Positions 22,820 to 31,841 of a stretch of DNA of 64,000 nucleotides are shown here, piece after piece (position 1 is the stretch's first letter; every line of letters starts with the position of its first letter). This stretch comes from Anaerolineales bacterium. GTDB lineage: Bacteria; Chloroflexota; Anaerolineae; Anaerolineales; JABWBV01. Below the pieces are notes generated by a model. The model did not search any database and was not told where the DNA came from. It was given only the letters and a program-made list of their open reading frames with translations. Location of the stretch: assembly GCA_020634875.1 (NCBI GenBank), contig JACKAX010000018.1, forward strand, positions 1 to 64,000, read 5' to 3'. The position numbers and the translations under genes are program-made.

Positions 22820-24808
22820 TTAGGGGTACGTTACAGAAAGCGTGTAGTAGGTTTTACAGTTAACCCCTGGCCCATCACATTTGGAAATGTCATTGTAGAT
22901 GTAGATGTAGTACGTTCCTGGATCACCAGTGTATTCGATGTGGTAAGGGGGAAGAACATCTACTCCTACCTGGTTTTGGGTTGTCTGGTAGAAAACTTGT
23001 ACTTGCGCGCCCGTGACAGCTTCAAGAGGATGGTTGAGCACATCCACTTTTAATGTACCAAAAGTTACCAGTTCGATTTTGAAATAGTCGCGGAAACCTG
23101 TATCGGGTGAGCCATTATTGGGTATGCCTAAATAAGGCTGTCCAGAAATCAAGTTGCCATTTGCCTGAGCGCTGCTATCGTTGGGTTCGATTTCGACCGG
23201 ACCAGGGAAGAAATACGGGGTGGATGTCGGCGTCGGTGTGAGTGTGGGTGCGCGCATGGCAATTGGCAGGTAAACGGGTGGAGGAGGAGAAGTTGGGGTT
23301 GGGGTGGGAGTTTGGGTAGATGTCGCGGTTGGAGTAGGGGTGTTAGTTGAGGTGGGTGTTGGCGTAAGCGTATCTGTAGAAGTTGGGGAGGGCGTCAGGG
23401 TGTTAGTCGGCGTACGTGTGGAGGTCGGAGTTTCTGTAGGCGTATTAGTAAATGTAGGAGTTTCTGTAGGTGTTTCGGTTTTTGTAGGGGTAGGTGTGTT
23501 CGTAGGGGTAATGGTAGGGGTGGGCGTGTCCGTTGGACTGGGGGTAATTGTAATGGTCGGGGTAGGGGTTAAGTGAGCACAGTAAGCATCCCCTAAGGAT
23601 AACGGGTCAAACCTGATGTTGGAAAAATCTACAAAACCCAGGGAAGAATCATCTACCCGGTGATATACGTGGGCTTCAACATGTTCTATCTGGCCTTCTA
23701 TCCAGTAATTCGTTTGGGCGTTGACGGCATTTTGAGAAGAGTCATTCCCGTTGTAAAAGTCGTTGTCAAAAAAATCATCATTTTCACAAAAATCATTATT
23801 GATGACAACCGGGCCACACCCGTTACAAAGGTAAACACCGCCCCCTGCATTCTCAGCTTGGTTTCCAGCAAAAACATTTTCCGTAACAAAGACGGTATTT
23901 TGCGGGCCAAATGCGAAGTAGATACCGCCGCCATTCTGGGTGGTCGAATTGTTGACAATTATGTTTTGGTTGATGATGCTATTGCTGGCATTTAGGTAGA
24001 TCCCCCCACCAGAATTGGGGGACGAATTATTCACAATTGTATTACCCTGGATAGTAATGTTGGAATTTGAGCCAACATCAATACTGATGCCAGTATTCGT
24101 ATTCCCCTCAATGTCATTTCCAAAAAACCTGACGGACTGGGTCAAACCAATACTACGTAAATAAATCCCCATAGCGGAAGTAACCCCATCTATCCCATTG
24201 TTGAAGATTTGATTATTTGTAATGGGAGGGGAAACATCGTGGGGGGCCGTACTTGACCAGATGTGAATGGCATCCGCAGCATTGAGGTGGATCAGATTGT
24301 CGGTCAAACACGGGGAAGAATTTTGGACACGGATCGCGCCATTATCCCCGGTCACAGCACCGCCTCCGTATTCAACGATGGAGAATTTCATCAAACTCCC
24401 GGTTGTGTCACATTCAGGATTGTCCATGCTGGTGTTTGTGAAGTGAATGTATTCCCAGTCGCCAGGAGAAGGGAAGATGGCATTAGAGGTGAAGATGACT
24501 GTACCAGTAACAGGATCCCCCAAGGAGAGCAGTTTCCCATTGATACGCAGGGAAGCTTCCAAATCGAAAAACACAAAGGTGCCTGGGGTGATAGTCAGTG
24601 TTTCGTTGGCAGAGAGAACAACCTGCCCGGAAACTTCAGCACATGAGGACCAGGTTTGGGAGGCGATGATCCCTGTATAAATAGGACAACTTTCAGGGGC
24701 ACGACGTATGGGAATAACAGACGCGAAGGTAGATAGTATCCGATAGGGAATTGCTAACGCGACTAAGGTGAGGGCAAGAATTAGGAAGAATAAAAGACGA
24801 CGGTTCAC
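22820..24808 (-). CDS. Secreted right-handed beta-helix protein with Thr/Pro linker and LPIAMR motif
   Basis: 662 residues from a GTG start without a clear SD. An N-terminal helix (LLFFLILALTLVALAIPY) targets it for export. Residues of about 100-390 show parallel beta-helix rungs (NNQIFNNGIDG, FFGNDIEGNTNTGI, IQGNTIVNNSSPNSGGGIYL, NQNIIVNNST). A Thr/Pro/Ser linker of about 100 residues contains PPPPVYLPIAMR at 23252-23281, the motif found at C-termini of other exported proteins. After a second short linker comes a beta-sandwich (EPNDSSAQANG ... FRDYFKIELVTFGTLKVDVL) like the pre-peptidase C-terminal domain. Probably a surface protein binding or cutting polysaccharide; no catalytic site is evident. 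Confidence 0.82.
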   Translation of the reverse strand: MNRRLLFFLILALTLVALAIPYRILSTFASVIPIRRAPESCPIYTGIIASQTWSSCAEVSGQVVLSANETLTITPGTFVFFDLEASLRINGKLLSLGDPVTGTVIFTSNAIFPSPGDWEYIHFTNTSMDNPECDTTGSLMKFSIVEYGGGAVTGDNGAIRVQNSSPCLTDNLIHLNAADAIHIWSSTAPHDVSPPITNNQIFNNGIDGVTSAMGIYLRSIGLTQSVRFFGNDIEGNTNTGISIDVGSNSNITIQGNTIVNNSSPNSGGGIYLNASNSIINQNIIVNNSTTQNGGGIYFAFGPQNTVFVTENVFAGNQAENAGGGVYLCNGCGPVVINNDFCENDDFFDNDFYNGNDSSQNAVNAQTNYWIEGQIEHVEAHVYHRVDDSSLGFVDFSNIRFDPLSLGDAYCAHLTPTPTITITPSPTDTPTPTITPTNTPTPTKTETPTETPTFTNTPTETPTSTRTPTNTLTPSPTSTDTLTPTPTSTNTPTPTATSTQTPTPTPTSPPPPVYLPIAMRAPTLTPTPTSTPYFFPGPVEIEPNDSSAQANGNLISGQPYLGIPNNGSPDTGFRDYFKIELVTFGTLKVDVLNHPLEAVTGAQVQVFYQTTQNQVGVDVLPPYHIEYTGDPGTYYIYIYNDISKCDGPGVNCKTYYTLSVTYP

Positions 24809-24870
24809 AAGATATTACTTAAATAGAAGAAGAGCGCTCAAAATAGGTAAAAGACATTAGCACCGAAACT

Positions 24871-26370
24871 TTAGGGAGGGGCGATTGTAGGAGCAGGGAC
24901 TTCGGTAGGATTATCATCTTTAGGCTTGGGGGTACGAGTCGCGGTAGGTAGAGGTTGTGGGGTGGAAGTGGAGGTGGGGGTTTCGGTCGGGGTAGGGGTT
25001 TCTGTTGGGGTAAGGGTTAGAGTGGGGGTCGCGGTTTCGGTGGGGGTTTCGGTAGGAGTTTGGGAGGGAAGCAAGGTTTCAGTCACTGTGGACGTAGCGG
25101 ATGGAGGGAGTTGGGTATTGGTGGCAGTTAGTTCCACAAACGTAGGGGTAATCGTTGGGGTAGCGGTGGGTCGTGGCCCTAAAAAGGAAAAAAGGCCAAA
25201 CGCAGAATTCGCCCAAATCAAGATCAAGGTAGTTGCCACACCGATCCACCAAAACCAAAAAAAGAAACGTTTACGGCGATTCTCTTGGTTAACAGGTTTT
25301 GCTTTAGGAATTGGATAGGCGCCCACGTGGTTGGAAACTGCATTTCCCGAAAAACTGGTTTCAAATCCAGGTTCTAAAACGACGGTTGAAGCTGAGGATT
25401 TAGCCTGATTGGCGCGAAGCACATCTTCTGGAAAGGGCACAGTGGAGTAGCCATCATATTCGGCGGCAGGGGTCGGACGTTTTAGGATGGGGATAACCGT
25501 AGGAGAGGATAAATTGGGCGAGCCACTAGGATGAGACGAACCTGTACTAATGCCAACTGCATGTGTGACAGCCTCTAAAGCCTGAGCAAATTCCTGGGCG
25601 CTTTGGTGGCGATGTTTGGGATTTTTCGCCATAGCCCGTTCAATGAGGGCATCAATTGCGGTAGGGAGGCTAGGGTTGAATTCCGAAGCGTGCGGGACAG
25701 GGTCCATCAAAATCGCTTTAATCAGTTGGGTAGTCACTTCGCCTTTATAGGGAACATCGCCTGTTACCATTTCAAAGAGGATAACCCCTAAGGCATAAAT
25801 ATCACTAAGAGAATTGAGCGCATTACCTTTTTGTAAATGCTCAGGACTGGCATAGTAAAGCGTTCCGACCAGTTTATCGCCTGAAATTGAAGCACTCGCC
25901 TCGGCCAATTTGGCAATCCCAAAGTCGGCAATATAAGGGTGATCGTCTTCATCAAATAGGATGTTATCTGGTTTAAGGTCGCGGTGCACAATACCCAATT
26001 GGTGAACTTTATCAATAGCTGGTGAAATCCGCGAGATGAGGGTTTGTGCCTCTGCCAGGGAGAAAATGTGGCTATGCAATCGGCGTCCTAGAGACCCACC
26101 TTTCATAAAACGCATAACAAGGTAAGGTTGGCCATCTTCTTCACCGTAATCATAAATAGGAACAATCGCAGGATGTTCAATGGCAGCAATGATACGGGCT
26201 TCCCGTTCGAATCGAGCGCGCGACTCTGCATCATGAACCAAGGCGCGTGGCAAGATTTTGATGGCCACATATCGGTCAACAAACGGATCGCGAGCGTAAT
26301 AAACTGTCGCCATGCCACCCCGCTCTATTTCCGACATTATTTCATAGCGTCCAATCGTTCTTAGGGTCAT
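24871..26370 (-). CDS. Membrane Ser/Thr protein kinase, PknB type
   Basis: 499 residues. Kinase domain at about residues 8-270: glycine loop [13 protein letters not shown], Lys38 in VAIKIL, catalytic HRDLKPDN with Asp131, DFG at 149-151, and [11 protein letters not shown] after the activation loop. A proline-rich juxtamembrane stretch leads to one helix near 370-395 ([18 protein letters not shown]) and a Thr/Pro-rich tail outside the cell with no PASTA domain. It probably phosphorylates cytoplasmic proteins in response to an envelope or cell-wall signal. It follows the amidohydrolase gene after 279 bases that hold nothing recognisable beyond short hairpins. Confidence 0.9.
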   Translation of the reverse strand: MTLRTIGRYEIMSEIERGGMATVYYARDPFVDRYVAIKILPRALVHDAESRARFEREARIIAAIEHPAIVPIYDYGEEDGQPYLVMRFMKGGSLGRRLHSHIFSLAEAQTLISRISPAIDKVHQLGIVHRDLKPDNILFDEDDHPYIADFGIAKLAEASASISGDKLVGTLYYASPEHLQKGNALNSLSDIYALGVILFEMVTGDVPYKGEVTTQLIKAILMDPVPHASEFNPSLPTAIDALIERAMAKNPKHRHQSAQEFAQALEAVTHAVGISTGSSHPSGSPNLSSPTVIPILKRPTPAAEYDGYSTVPFPEDVLRANQAKSSASTVVLEPGFETSFSGNAVSNHVGAYPIPKAKPVNQENRRKRFFFWFWWIGVATTLILIWANSAFGLFSFLGPRPTATPTITPTFVELTATNTQLPPSATSTVTETLLPSQTPTETPTETATPTLTLTPTETPTPTETPTSTSTPQPLPTATRTPKPKDDNPTEVPAPTIAPP

Positions 26371-26649
26371 TCCACATTGCTAATTTAAACGCGTCCAAAG
26401 CGACGGTCTGTCTTTTGCTTCGACCATCACTTTTTGTGAGATTACTCAGTAGAGAAGAAGGTTACCCGAAAGAAGGAATGAATGGGAAAGAACTGCCCCC
26501 ATACATCTCTTCTTTCGGAAACGTTGCTCAAAGCTAGATCACTCAAGAACGTTATGTTCTTTTTGCGTATACAAAACTCGAGAACTTACTTTAAAGCGTA
26601 TGAGCGTTACCTTTTTATCATGCGGAGTACGCATGCCGCAAAGAAAAGG

Positions 26650-28635
26650 CTAAGCGGCATCTTTTTCGATTATTCTAACGTAATCTTCTGAAACCGTCTC
26701 ATCGGGGCGAGCACCTAAATAGGTGATTAACTCCGTCACCATCGCTGATTTATGCTCAGCATCATGACGACTCCAGGTGCGACTTTTAATTTCCAGAAAA
26801 TATCCCAAATCAGGCTTTTGAACCTTATCTAAATTAACGTAAAAAGTTGTATCATGAAAGATAATACGCCAGCGCAAACGGTCTTTTTCAATGAGAATTT
26901 CATGATCAGGTTTGAAATACTCGCGATAAAAACGCAAACTGTGGTTAGCTGGAGCAATATACCTGCTCCGGGATAGCATAACATCACTGGGATATTCGCG
27001 CTCGCGCGTTGGGCCAATGAGGGTTAACCGGTATCGCGCACTACTTACTCGGCCTTCTCCGTCCAGATATTCGTCTTCACGATAGCGTAAATACCCCTGT
27101 TCAGGATCATTAAACTTGAAATAAGTATCAAATTCCCGGTAACGGCGGGCATATAAGATTTCTACCCCGCCTTTCTCGATTGCTGCTTGAACGGGAGCAG
27201 GATCAGGAACACGAACCTTAGCCTGAACTTCAAAACTTTCCTCCTCCACAGCGCCACCAATCGCGATTAATTTCGACAAGACCGACTGCTCACGTTTGAT
27301 CAGGAAGCTATCAATTTTCCGGGCATATTCGGCAGCCTCAGCCAAAAGTTCGGCTTCGTTAAGTGTGAGAAGTTGGTGATTTCTCATTACCCATTGTCCG
27401 TTGACCATCACATCCGTCACATCGGTAGATTTGGCGGCAAATACAAGTTGGGCATACGCACTGTTGTGGTCATGTCGAAAACGCGGAGAATTGTGCAAGG
27501 TGGTCACGTCTACCAGGATCAAATCAGCGCGTTTACCCTTTTCTAGCGATCCCGTTGTTTTCCCTGCATGAAGGGCGTGCGCCCCCAACCGTGTCCCCAT
27601 CGCCAGCGCGACAGGGGCAGAGACAACGGTTGGATCACCGCTGGTGCCCTTTGCTAGGAAGGAAGCCAAACGAATCTCCTCGAACATATCGAGATCATTA
27701 TTTGACGAGGGTCCATCGGTGCCGATCCCCACGTTGAGACCCATTTCAAGCATTTTGACGACTGGGGCAACCCCGGATGAAAGTTTAAGATTAGACGAAG
27801 GGTTATGGGCTACCCCAGCGTTGTATCGTTTTAGCGTGCGTATTTCGCCGTTGTCAATGTGAACACAATGTGCAGCAATCACTTTGGCATCAAACAGTTT
27901 TTGTTCGCGGATGTAAGGTATTACTGGAATGCCATGCTCTTTCCGGCTGTTCTCAACTTCTAACTCTGTCTCAGAGAGGTGAATATGTAGGGGAACGTCA
28001 AATTCGGTTGCTAAACTCGCGCAGGCACGCAATATTTCTTCCGTACAAGTATATGGGGCGTGAGGGGCAACCGCAGGAACAATCAACGGATGGTCTTTCC
28101 ACGTTTGAATAAATTGCCGGGCCAAGGCCAGGGATTCTTCGTAAGAGTCGGCGTCCGGGGATGGAAACTTAAGCACTGTTTGCCCGCAAACGGCTCGCAA
28201 CCCCGCTTCCGCTGTAGCCTTTGCGACATCCTCTTCAAAATAATACATATCGTTAAACATGGTCACCCCCGACCGGATCAATTCGGCACACGCCAACTTT
28301 GTCCCTAAGCGGACAAATTCTGGCGAGACAAACTCCCGCTCCACCGGCATCATATACCCTAATAACCAAACATCCAGCCGTAAATCATCGGCCAGGCCGC
28401 GCAATAATGTCATCGGAACATGGGTATGAGCGTTGACTAATCCTGGCATCAGGACTTTTCCCCCACAATCTATCACTTCGTTTGCAATAACTTTCGTTTT
28501 AATTTCCGCTTCCGGCCCTAATAAAGCAATCATCCCCCCTTGCACAGCCACCGCGCCTGGTTCATAACGGGTAAAGTTTTCATCCAGAGTCAGGACTACG
28601 GCATTGGTTAAAAGAACATCAACAGTTAAAGTCAT
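26650..28635 (-). CDS. Amidohydrolase (MTA/SAH deaminase-like) fused to a CYTH domain
   Basis: 661 residues from ATG 28635 (MTLTVDVLLTNAVVLTLDEN), with AAGGA upstream. Residues 1-460 are a metal-dependent amidohydrolase: LVNAHTHVPMTLLRGLADDL (His70, His72), PHAPYTCT, LHIHLSETELE, AAHCVHID and GIGTDGPSSNNDLDM, as in methylthioadenosine/S-adenosylhomocysteine or related deaminases. Residues of about 470-661 read as a CYTH fold (EVQAKVRV start, LRYREDEYLD, YRLTLIGP, ILIEKDRLRWRI, YFLEIKSRTWS), the family of triphosphatases and class IV cyclases. The usual ExExK start motif is E-V-Q-A-K, so the second acid is replaced. The fusion is unusual; a role in adenine-nucleotide salvage is inferred. Confidence 0.85.
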   Translation of the reverse strand: MTLTVDVLLTNAVVLTLDENFTRYEPGAVAVQGGMIALLGPEAEIKTKVIANEVIDCGGKVLMPGLVNAHTHVPMTLLRGLADDLRLDVWLLGYMMPVEREFVSPEFVRLGTKLACAELIRSGVTMFNDMYYFEEDVAKATAEAGLRAVCGQTVLKFPSPDADSYEESLALARQFIQTWKDHPLIVPAVAPHAPYTCTEEILRACASLATEFDVPLHIHLSETELEVENSRKEHGIPVIPYIREQKLFDAKVIAAHCVHIDNGEIRTLKRYNAGVAHNPSSNLKLSSGVAPVVKMLEMGLNVGIGTDGPSSNNDLDMFEEIRLASFLAKGTSGDPTVVSAPVALAMGTRLGAHALHAGKTTGSLEKGKRADLILVDVTTLHNSPRFRHDHNSAYAQLVFAAKSTDVTDVMVNGQWVMRNHQLLTLNEAELLAEAAEYARKIDSFLIKREQSVLSKLIAIGGAVEEESFEVQAKVRVPDPAPVQAAIEKGGVEILYARRYREFDTYFKFNDPEQGYLRYREDEYLDGEGRVSSARYRLTLIGPTREREYPSDVMLSRSRYIAPANHSLRFYREYFKPDHEILIEKDRLRWRIIFHDTTFYVNLDKVQKPDLGYFLEIKSRTWSRHDAEHKSAMVTELITYLGARPDETVSEDYVRIIEKDAA

Positions 28636-28697
28636 AGAAGCATATCCTTTGAAGTAAGCAAAATGTGGCTTGCCAATTATGCCCAGTAAAGCCAAGT

Positions 28698-29864
28698 TTA
28701 CTCAATTTTTCGGAGAAGATCGATCCCCAAATTTACAGCCCGGCGTGGTGCTAACTGCGGAGGGCCTCCATACGGCACTCGCAAAACCTTTTCGTTTTCA
28801 GGAGTAATCATCACAAGGAAAATATCGCGCTTTTCATGCCCGGTTTGAAGAGAAACACCTAAACCGACTTTTCCGCCATGCGCTTGCTGGTAAGCATTGG
28901 TAGCCTCACGCAAAGCTTCCAAACTCGAAAATGGGGCAGGGTGTGCCTCGCCACACAAAAAAACATGGTTTTGCGACGCAAATCGTCGGAGAAGTTTTCC
29001 CTCCAGCCCACCTTCAACCACTGTTATCGGCCAGTTTTTGGCTTTCAATAAATTAATAGCTGTATCTTCAAGGGTTTCCTGATCAGCGCCATAAATCCAA
29101 CTGCCTAAGCGCTGGCGCACTTCCGCCTCGACAACGTTAATGAGTGCCAATGCCTCCTCGCGGGTAGATGCATTGGCAGAAATCCGAACATCTACCTGGC
29201 CGGAATGCGCCGCCAAACCCACGACAGGATGGGACAGCGCTTCAAGATCAGCCACCTTTTCATCAATTTGCGATTCGCCTACCCCGGCTGTGTGGAGCAC
29301 ACGCACCACGGTCACACTATTCAAGGAAAAAGCCTCCCTTAGATAAGGCAAAACCGCATTTTCCAGCAAATGTTCCATCTCGCGCGGCACACCAGGGAGT
29401 GAAACTACCACACCTTGTCCTTCCCTACTCTGATGAGGAAAATTTACCCGAAACGCAGGCGCAGTACCTACTGGATTTTCGATAGCGACTGCACCGTGGG
29501 GTACGTAAGCCTGCTTGCGGTTGTTTTCCGTAGGGAAACGGTCAAACCGCGCAAACCGGGCTACGACCTGCTCCCATAATTCCTCGTGATATTCGGTCTG
29601 GACATCAAACGCGCGGGCAACGGCCTCTCGCGTGGGGTCATCCACCGTGGGACCCAAACCACCTGTCGTGATGATGATTTCTGCACGTTGTGAGGCTTCT
29701 CGAATCGCATTGGCAATCTCATCCACAAAATCGCCAATACTCCAGGTACGGCGCACATCAATGCCCACATCACGGAGTTTGCGGGCAATAAAGGGAGCAT
29801 TGGTATCAACAATCTCCCCCAGCAAAAGTTCGGTTCCAATTGTAATAATTTCTGCAGTAGGCAT
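28698..29864 (-). CDS. cinA: CinA-like protein (competence/damage-inducible, pyridine nucleotide recycling)
   Basis: 388 residues from MPTAEIITIGTELLLGEIVD at 29864; an upstream reading to 29963 adds no family sequence. The N-terminal MoaB/MogA-like domain (TTGGLGPTVDDPTREAVARA, VSLPGVPREMEHLLENAVLP) has ADP-ribose pyrophosphatase activity in relatives. The C-terminal CinA domain normally carries NMN deamidase activity; here its opening TVVEGGLEGKLLRRFAS replaces the usual TAESCTGG and lacks that cysteine and serine, so the deamidase may be lost. It lies back to back with moaC, with 137 bases between. A -10-like TAAAAT lies about 35 bases upstream. Confidence 0.87.
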   Translation of the reverse strand: MPTAEIITIGTELLLGEIVDTNAPFIARKLRDVGIDVRRTWSIGDFVDEIANAIREASQRAEIIITTGGLGPTVDDPTREAVARAFDVQTEYHEELWEQVVARFARFDRFPTENNRKQAYVPHGAVAIENPVGTAPAFRVNFPHQSREGQGVVVSLPGVPREMEHLLENAVLPYLREAFSLNSVTVVRVLHTAGVGESQIDEKVADLEALSHPVVGLAAHSGQVDVRISANASTREEALALINVVEAEVRQRLGSWIYGADQETLEDTAINLLKAKNWPITVVEGGLEGKLLRRFASQNHVFLCGEAHPAPFSSLEALREATNAYQQAHGGKVGLGVSLQTGHEKRDIFLVMITPENEKVLRVPYGGPPQLAPRRAVNLGIDLLRKIE

Positions 29865-29962
29865 AAATGTCAGCTTTTTACTCAAATATCTCATGATTTT
29901 AGCACAGGATAGAGAATTCTCCTCTTTTTTTATAAAAGGTTTTGCTAGGTATTCCGGGCACA

Positions 29963-29993
29963 TTGGGCGAAGGCGATGGTTCTTTGCTATAAT
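29963..29993 (+). promoter_or_regulatory. Promoter of moaC, predicting a leaderless message
   Basis: TATAAT at 29988-29993 lies eight bases before the moaC ATG (30002), with TTGGGC at 29963-29968 and a 19-base spacer. The start site would fall at or next to the ATG, and there is no SD. Confidence 0.65.
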
Positions 29994-30001
29994 TCTCTCC
30001 T

Positions 30002-30484
30002 ATGACCAACCCAATCTTAACCCACCTAGATGCCCAGGGCCGCGCCCGAATGGTGGACGTAAGCGAAAAACCTGACACCACGCGGGTTGCCGTTGCCCGA
30101 GGCGAAGTCCATATGCGCGCAGACACGCTCGCCGCCATTCAACAGGGTAACTTAAAGAAGGGCGATGTCGTCACAATTGCACAGCTCGCGGGCGTCATGG
30201 CCGCGAAAAAAACGAGTGACCTGATCCCCCTCTGCCATCCGCTCCCCCTCACCCACGTGAGCGTAAACATCGAATTCGCCCCCGCCCTCCCCGGCCTGAT
30301 CCTGACCGCCACCGCTCGCACCACCGGTAAAACTGGCGTCGAAATGGAAGCCCTCACCGCCGTTTCCGTCGCCGCCCTCACTGTCTACGACATGGCAAAA
30401 GCCATCGAAAAAACGATGAAAATTCAGAACATTCGGCTCATCGAAAAACATGGTGGGCAAAGTGGCGATGTGGTGAATGAGTGA
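30002..30484 (+). CDS. moaC: Cyclic pyranopterin monophosphate synthase MoaC
   Basis: 160 residues. With MoaA it makes cyclic pyranopterin monophosphate, the first intermediate of molybdenum cofactor. Signature blocks: [40 protein letters not shown] (active-site lysines and His), [20 protein letters not shown] and [11 protein letters not shown]. Full length for the family. It heads moaC-moaD-moaE; moaA is absent from the window. The last bases overlap moaD by eight. Confidence 0.96.
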   Translation: MTNPILTHLDAQGRARMVDVSEKPDTTRVAVARGEVHMRADTLAAIQQGNLKKGDVVTIAQLAGVMAAKKTSDLIPLCHPLPLTHVSVNIEFAPALPGLILTATARTTGKTGVEMEALTAVSVAALTVYDMAKAIEKTMKIQNIRLIEKHGGQSGDVVNE

Positions 30485-30740
30485 TAATCCCATGAACAAA
30501 GTCTCCCTCCTCTTCTTTGCCACCCTCAAAGACCTCGCAGGCACGCGCCGCATCGAACTCGAACTCGAACCCGGCACAAAAGTCGCCGACCTAAAAACCC
30601 ACCTGCCCGCGCAATTCCCCAAACTCCAACCTGCCCTCAGCAGTGTGCTCATCTCCATCAACCGTGAATTCGCCTTCGATCAAGATGAAATCCCCGAAGG
30701 CGCCGAAATCGCCCTCTTCCCCCCCGTAAGCGGTGGATAA
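30477..30740 (+). CDS. moaD: Molybdopterin synthase small subunit MoaD
   Basis: 87 residues from ATG 30477, or 82 from [14 protein letters not shown] at 30492; the overlap with moaC favours coupled translation. Ubiquitin-like sulfur carrier ending in the required Gly-Gly (ALFPPVSGG). The C-terminal glycine is made a thiocarboxylate and feeds sulfur to MoaE. Its hydrophobic [10 protein letters not shown] start and [20 protein letters not shown] are typical. Confidence 0.93.
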   Translation: MSDNPMNKVSLLFFATLKDLAGTRRIELELEPGTKVADLKTHLPAQFPKLQPALSSVLISINREFAFDQDEIPEGAEIALFPPVSGG

Positions 30741-30763
30741 TTTATTTCCATCCATTGTTCCAG

Positions 30764-30955
30764 TTCTTCCCCAAAGGTTAGGGCTTCTTCCCGAAGCCTT
30801 CGGGCATCTCCCCCAAAGAAAAGGGAACCTTCCCCAAGAATTGGGGTACATTCCTCAAAGGTTAGGGCTTCTTCCCTAAAGCTTCGGGCATCTTCCCCAA
30901 GACTTAGGCCATCTCCCTCAACCTTTCAGGGTGGTTCCCCAAAGTCAAAGACTGC
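30764..30955. repeat. Tandem array of ~21-base hairpin units between moaD and moaE
   Basis: About eight or nine degenerate units of the form CTTCCCCAAAG-GTTAGGGC-AT follow one another. Each can fold on itself because CCC(C/G)AA pairs with TT(A/C/G)GGG. Units one and five match best (CAAAGGTTAGGGCTTCTTCC), so an 84-base higher-order period is visible: 30772 versus 30856. The array fills nearly the whole moaD-moaE gap. Confidence 0.85.
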
Positions 30956-30969
30956 TACTCAACCATTTT

Positions 30970-31434
30970 ATGGATACTTTTCCCACCATTTACCACATCA
31001 CTGAAGAGGTTCTCGATTTGGACGTTCTCCTCGCCCAAATCACCCTCCCTTCAACTGGCGCGGCCGCGATCTTTACGGGCATGGTGCGCGGCGAATCCCA
31101 CAAAGACGGGCTCCCACCCCAAACCGAATATTTGGAATACGAAGCATACATCCCCATGGCCGAAGCCAAAATGAAACAAGTCGCCGACGAAATCCGCGAG
31201 AAATGGCCCGTCGTGGAAGGCATCGCCATCGTTCAGCGCATTGGCCGCCTCTACCCCAAAACCCCTACCGTTCTCATCGCCTGCACCGCCGCCCACCGCG
31301 ACACGGGCGTATTCGATGCCGCCCGCTACGGCATTGACCGGCTCAAGCAGATTGTCCCGGTTTGGAAGAAAGAAGTCGGGCCAGATGGGGAAGAGTGGGT
31401 AGAGGGAGATTACATGCCGAAAGGCGGGGAGTGA
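30970..31434 (+). CDS. moaE: Molybdopterin synthase large subunit MoaE
   Basis: 154 residues from ATG 30970 (MDTFPTIYHITEEVLDLDVL). A GTG at 30931 is possible but would use repeat DNA. Catalytic subunit that adds two sulfurs to cyclic pyranopterin monophosphate. Blocks: GAAAIFTGMVRGESHKDG, YLEYEAYIPMAEAKMKQVAD, IAIVQRIGRLYPKTPTVLIA, AAHRDTGVFDAARYGIDRLK and VPVWKKEVGPDGEEWV with the lysine of the K-K-E motif. It is separated from moaD by the repeat array; co-transcription is still likely. Confidence 0.95.
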   Translation: MDTFPTIYHITEEVLDLDVLLAQITLPSTGAAAIFTGMVRGESHKDGLPPQTEYLEYEAYIPMAEAKMKQVADEIREKWPVVEGIAIVQRIGRLYPKTPTVLIACTAAHRDTGVFDAARYGIDRLKQIVPVWKKEVGPDGEEWVEGDYMPKGGE

Positions 31435-31439
31435 TTGAA

Positions 31440-31841
31440 ATGGATAAAAGACTCTGGTATTTCATTCGGGATATATTTGTTTTAATCACCTTATTTGCAC
31501 TAATAGTATGGATTTGGCTCTTTGATGAAGCACAAAGCGAATTCATAAATTTGATTCGAGATCAAAACACGGGAATTATACTTTTGGGGATTTATATAGC
31601 TTTTTTTGTTTTTCATATTTTTTGGCTTGTTTTTTGGGCAGAAAAGAAAAAATACTGGGTTGCTCCTATCCCCTTGCTAGGTATTTCGCTCGCCGGTTTT
31701 TGGTTTGATGAAATTTTCTATTATGAGCTTCTAAGGTCCATAATATTGGGAAGCACAATTTTTGGTATGGTTATCATCGTTCTTCAACCCTGGTACAAAG
31801 ACAGATTGGCGGATTTGAAAATACAGGGAGCATTGAAATGA
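31440..31841 (+). CDS. Small four-helix membrane protein, A/T-rich
   Basis: 133 residues from ATG 31440 (MDKRLWYFIRDIFVL); GGGGAG lies eight bases upstream, and the longer reading from 31362 lies inside moaE. About four membrane helices (IFVLITLFALIVWIWLF, IILLGIYIAFFVFHIFWLVF, WVAPIPLLGISLAGFWF, LLRSIILGSTIFGMVIIVL). Its DNA is visibly richer in A/T than moaE before and thrC after, which suggests different ancestry. The stop overlaps the thrC start by four bases (ATGA). Function not recognised. Confidence 0.75.
   Translation: MDKRLWYFIRDIFVLITLFALIVWIWLFDEAQSEFINLIRDQNTGIILLGIYIAFFVFHIFWLVFWAEKKKYWVAPIPLLGISLAGFWFDEIFYYELLRSIILGSTIFGMVIIVLQPWYKDRLADLKIQGALK

Noticed and set aside
23304..23576. 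Val/Gly-rich plus-strand frame over the Thr/Pro linker
   Set aside because: Antisense of a low-complexity linker; the same occurs at 24926-25318.
26371..26649. Regulatory RNA between the kinase and amidohydrolase genes
   Set aside because: Only short weak hairpins (for example AAGAACGTTATGTTCTT) without a coherent fold or T-run.
30764..30955. CRISPR array
   Set aside because: Units are degenerate and self-complementary with no constant repeat and unique spacers, and no cas gene is present.
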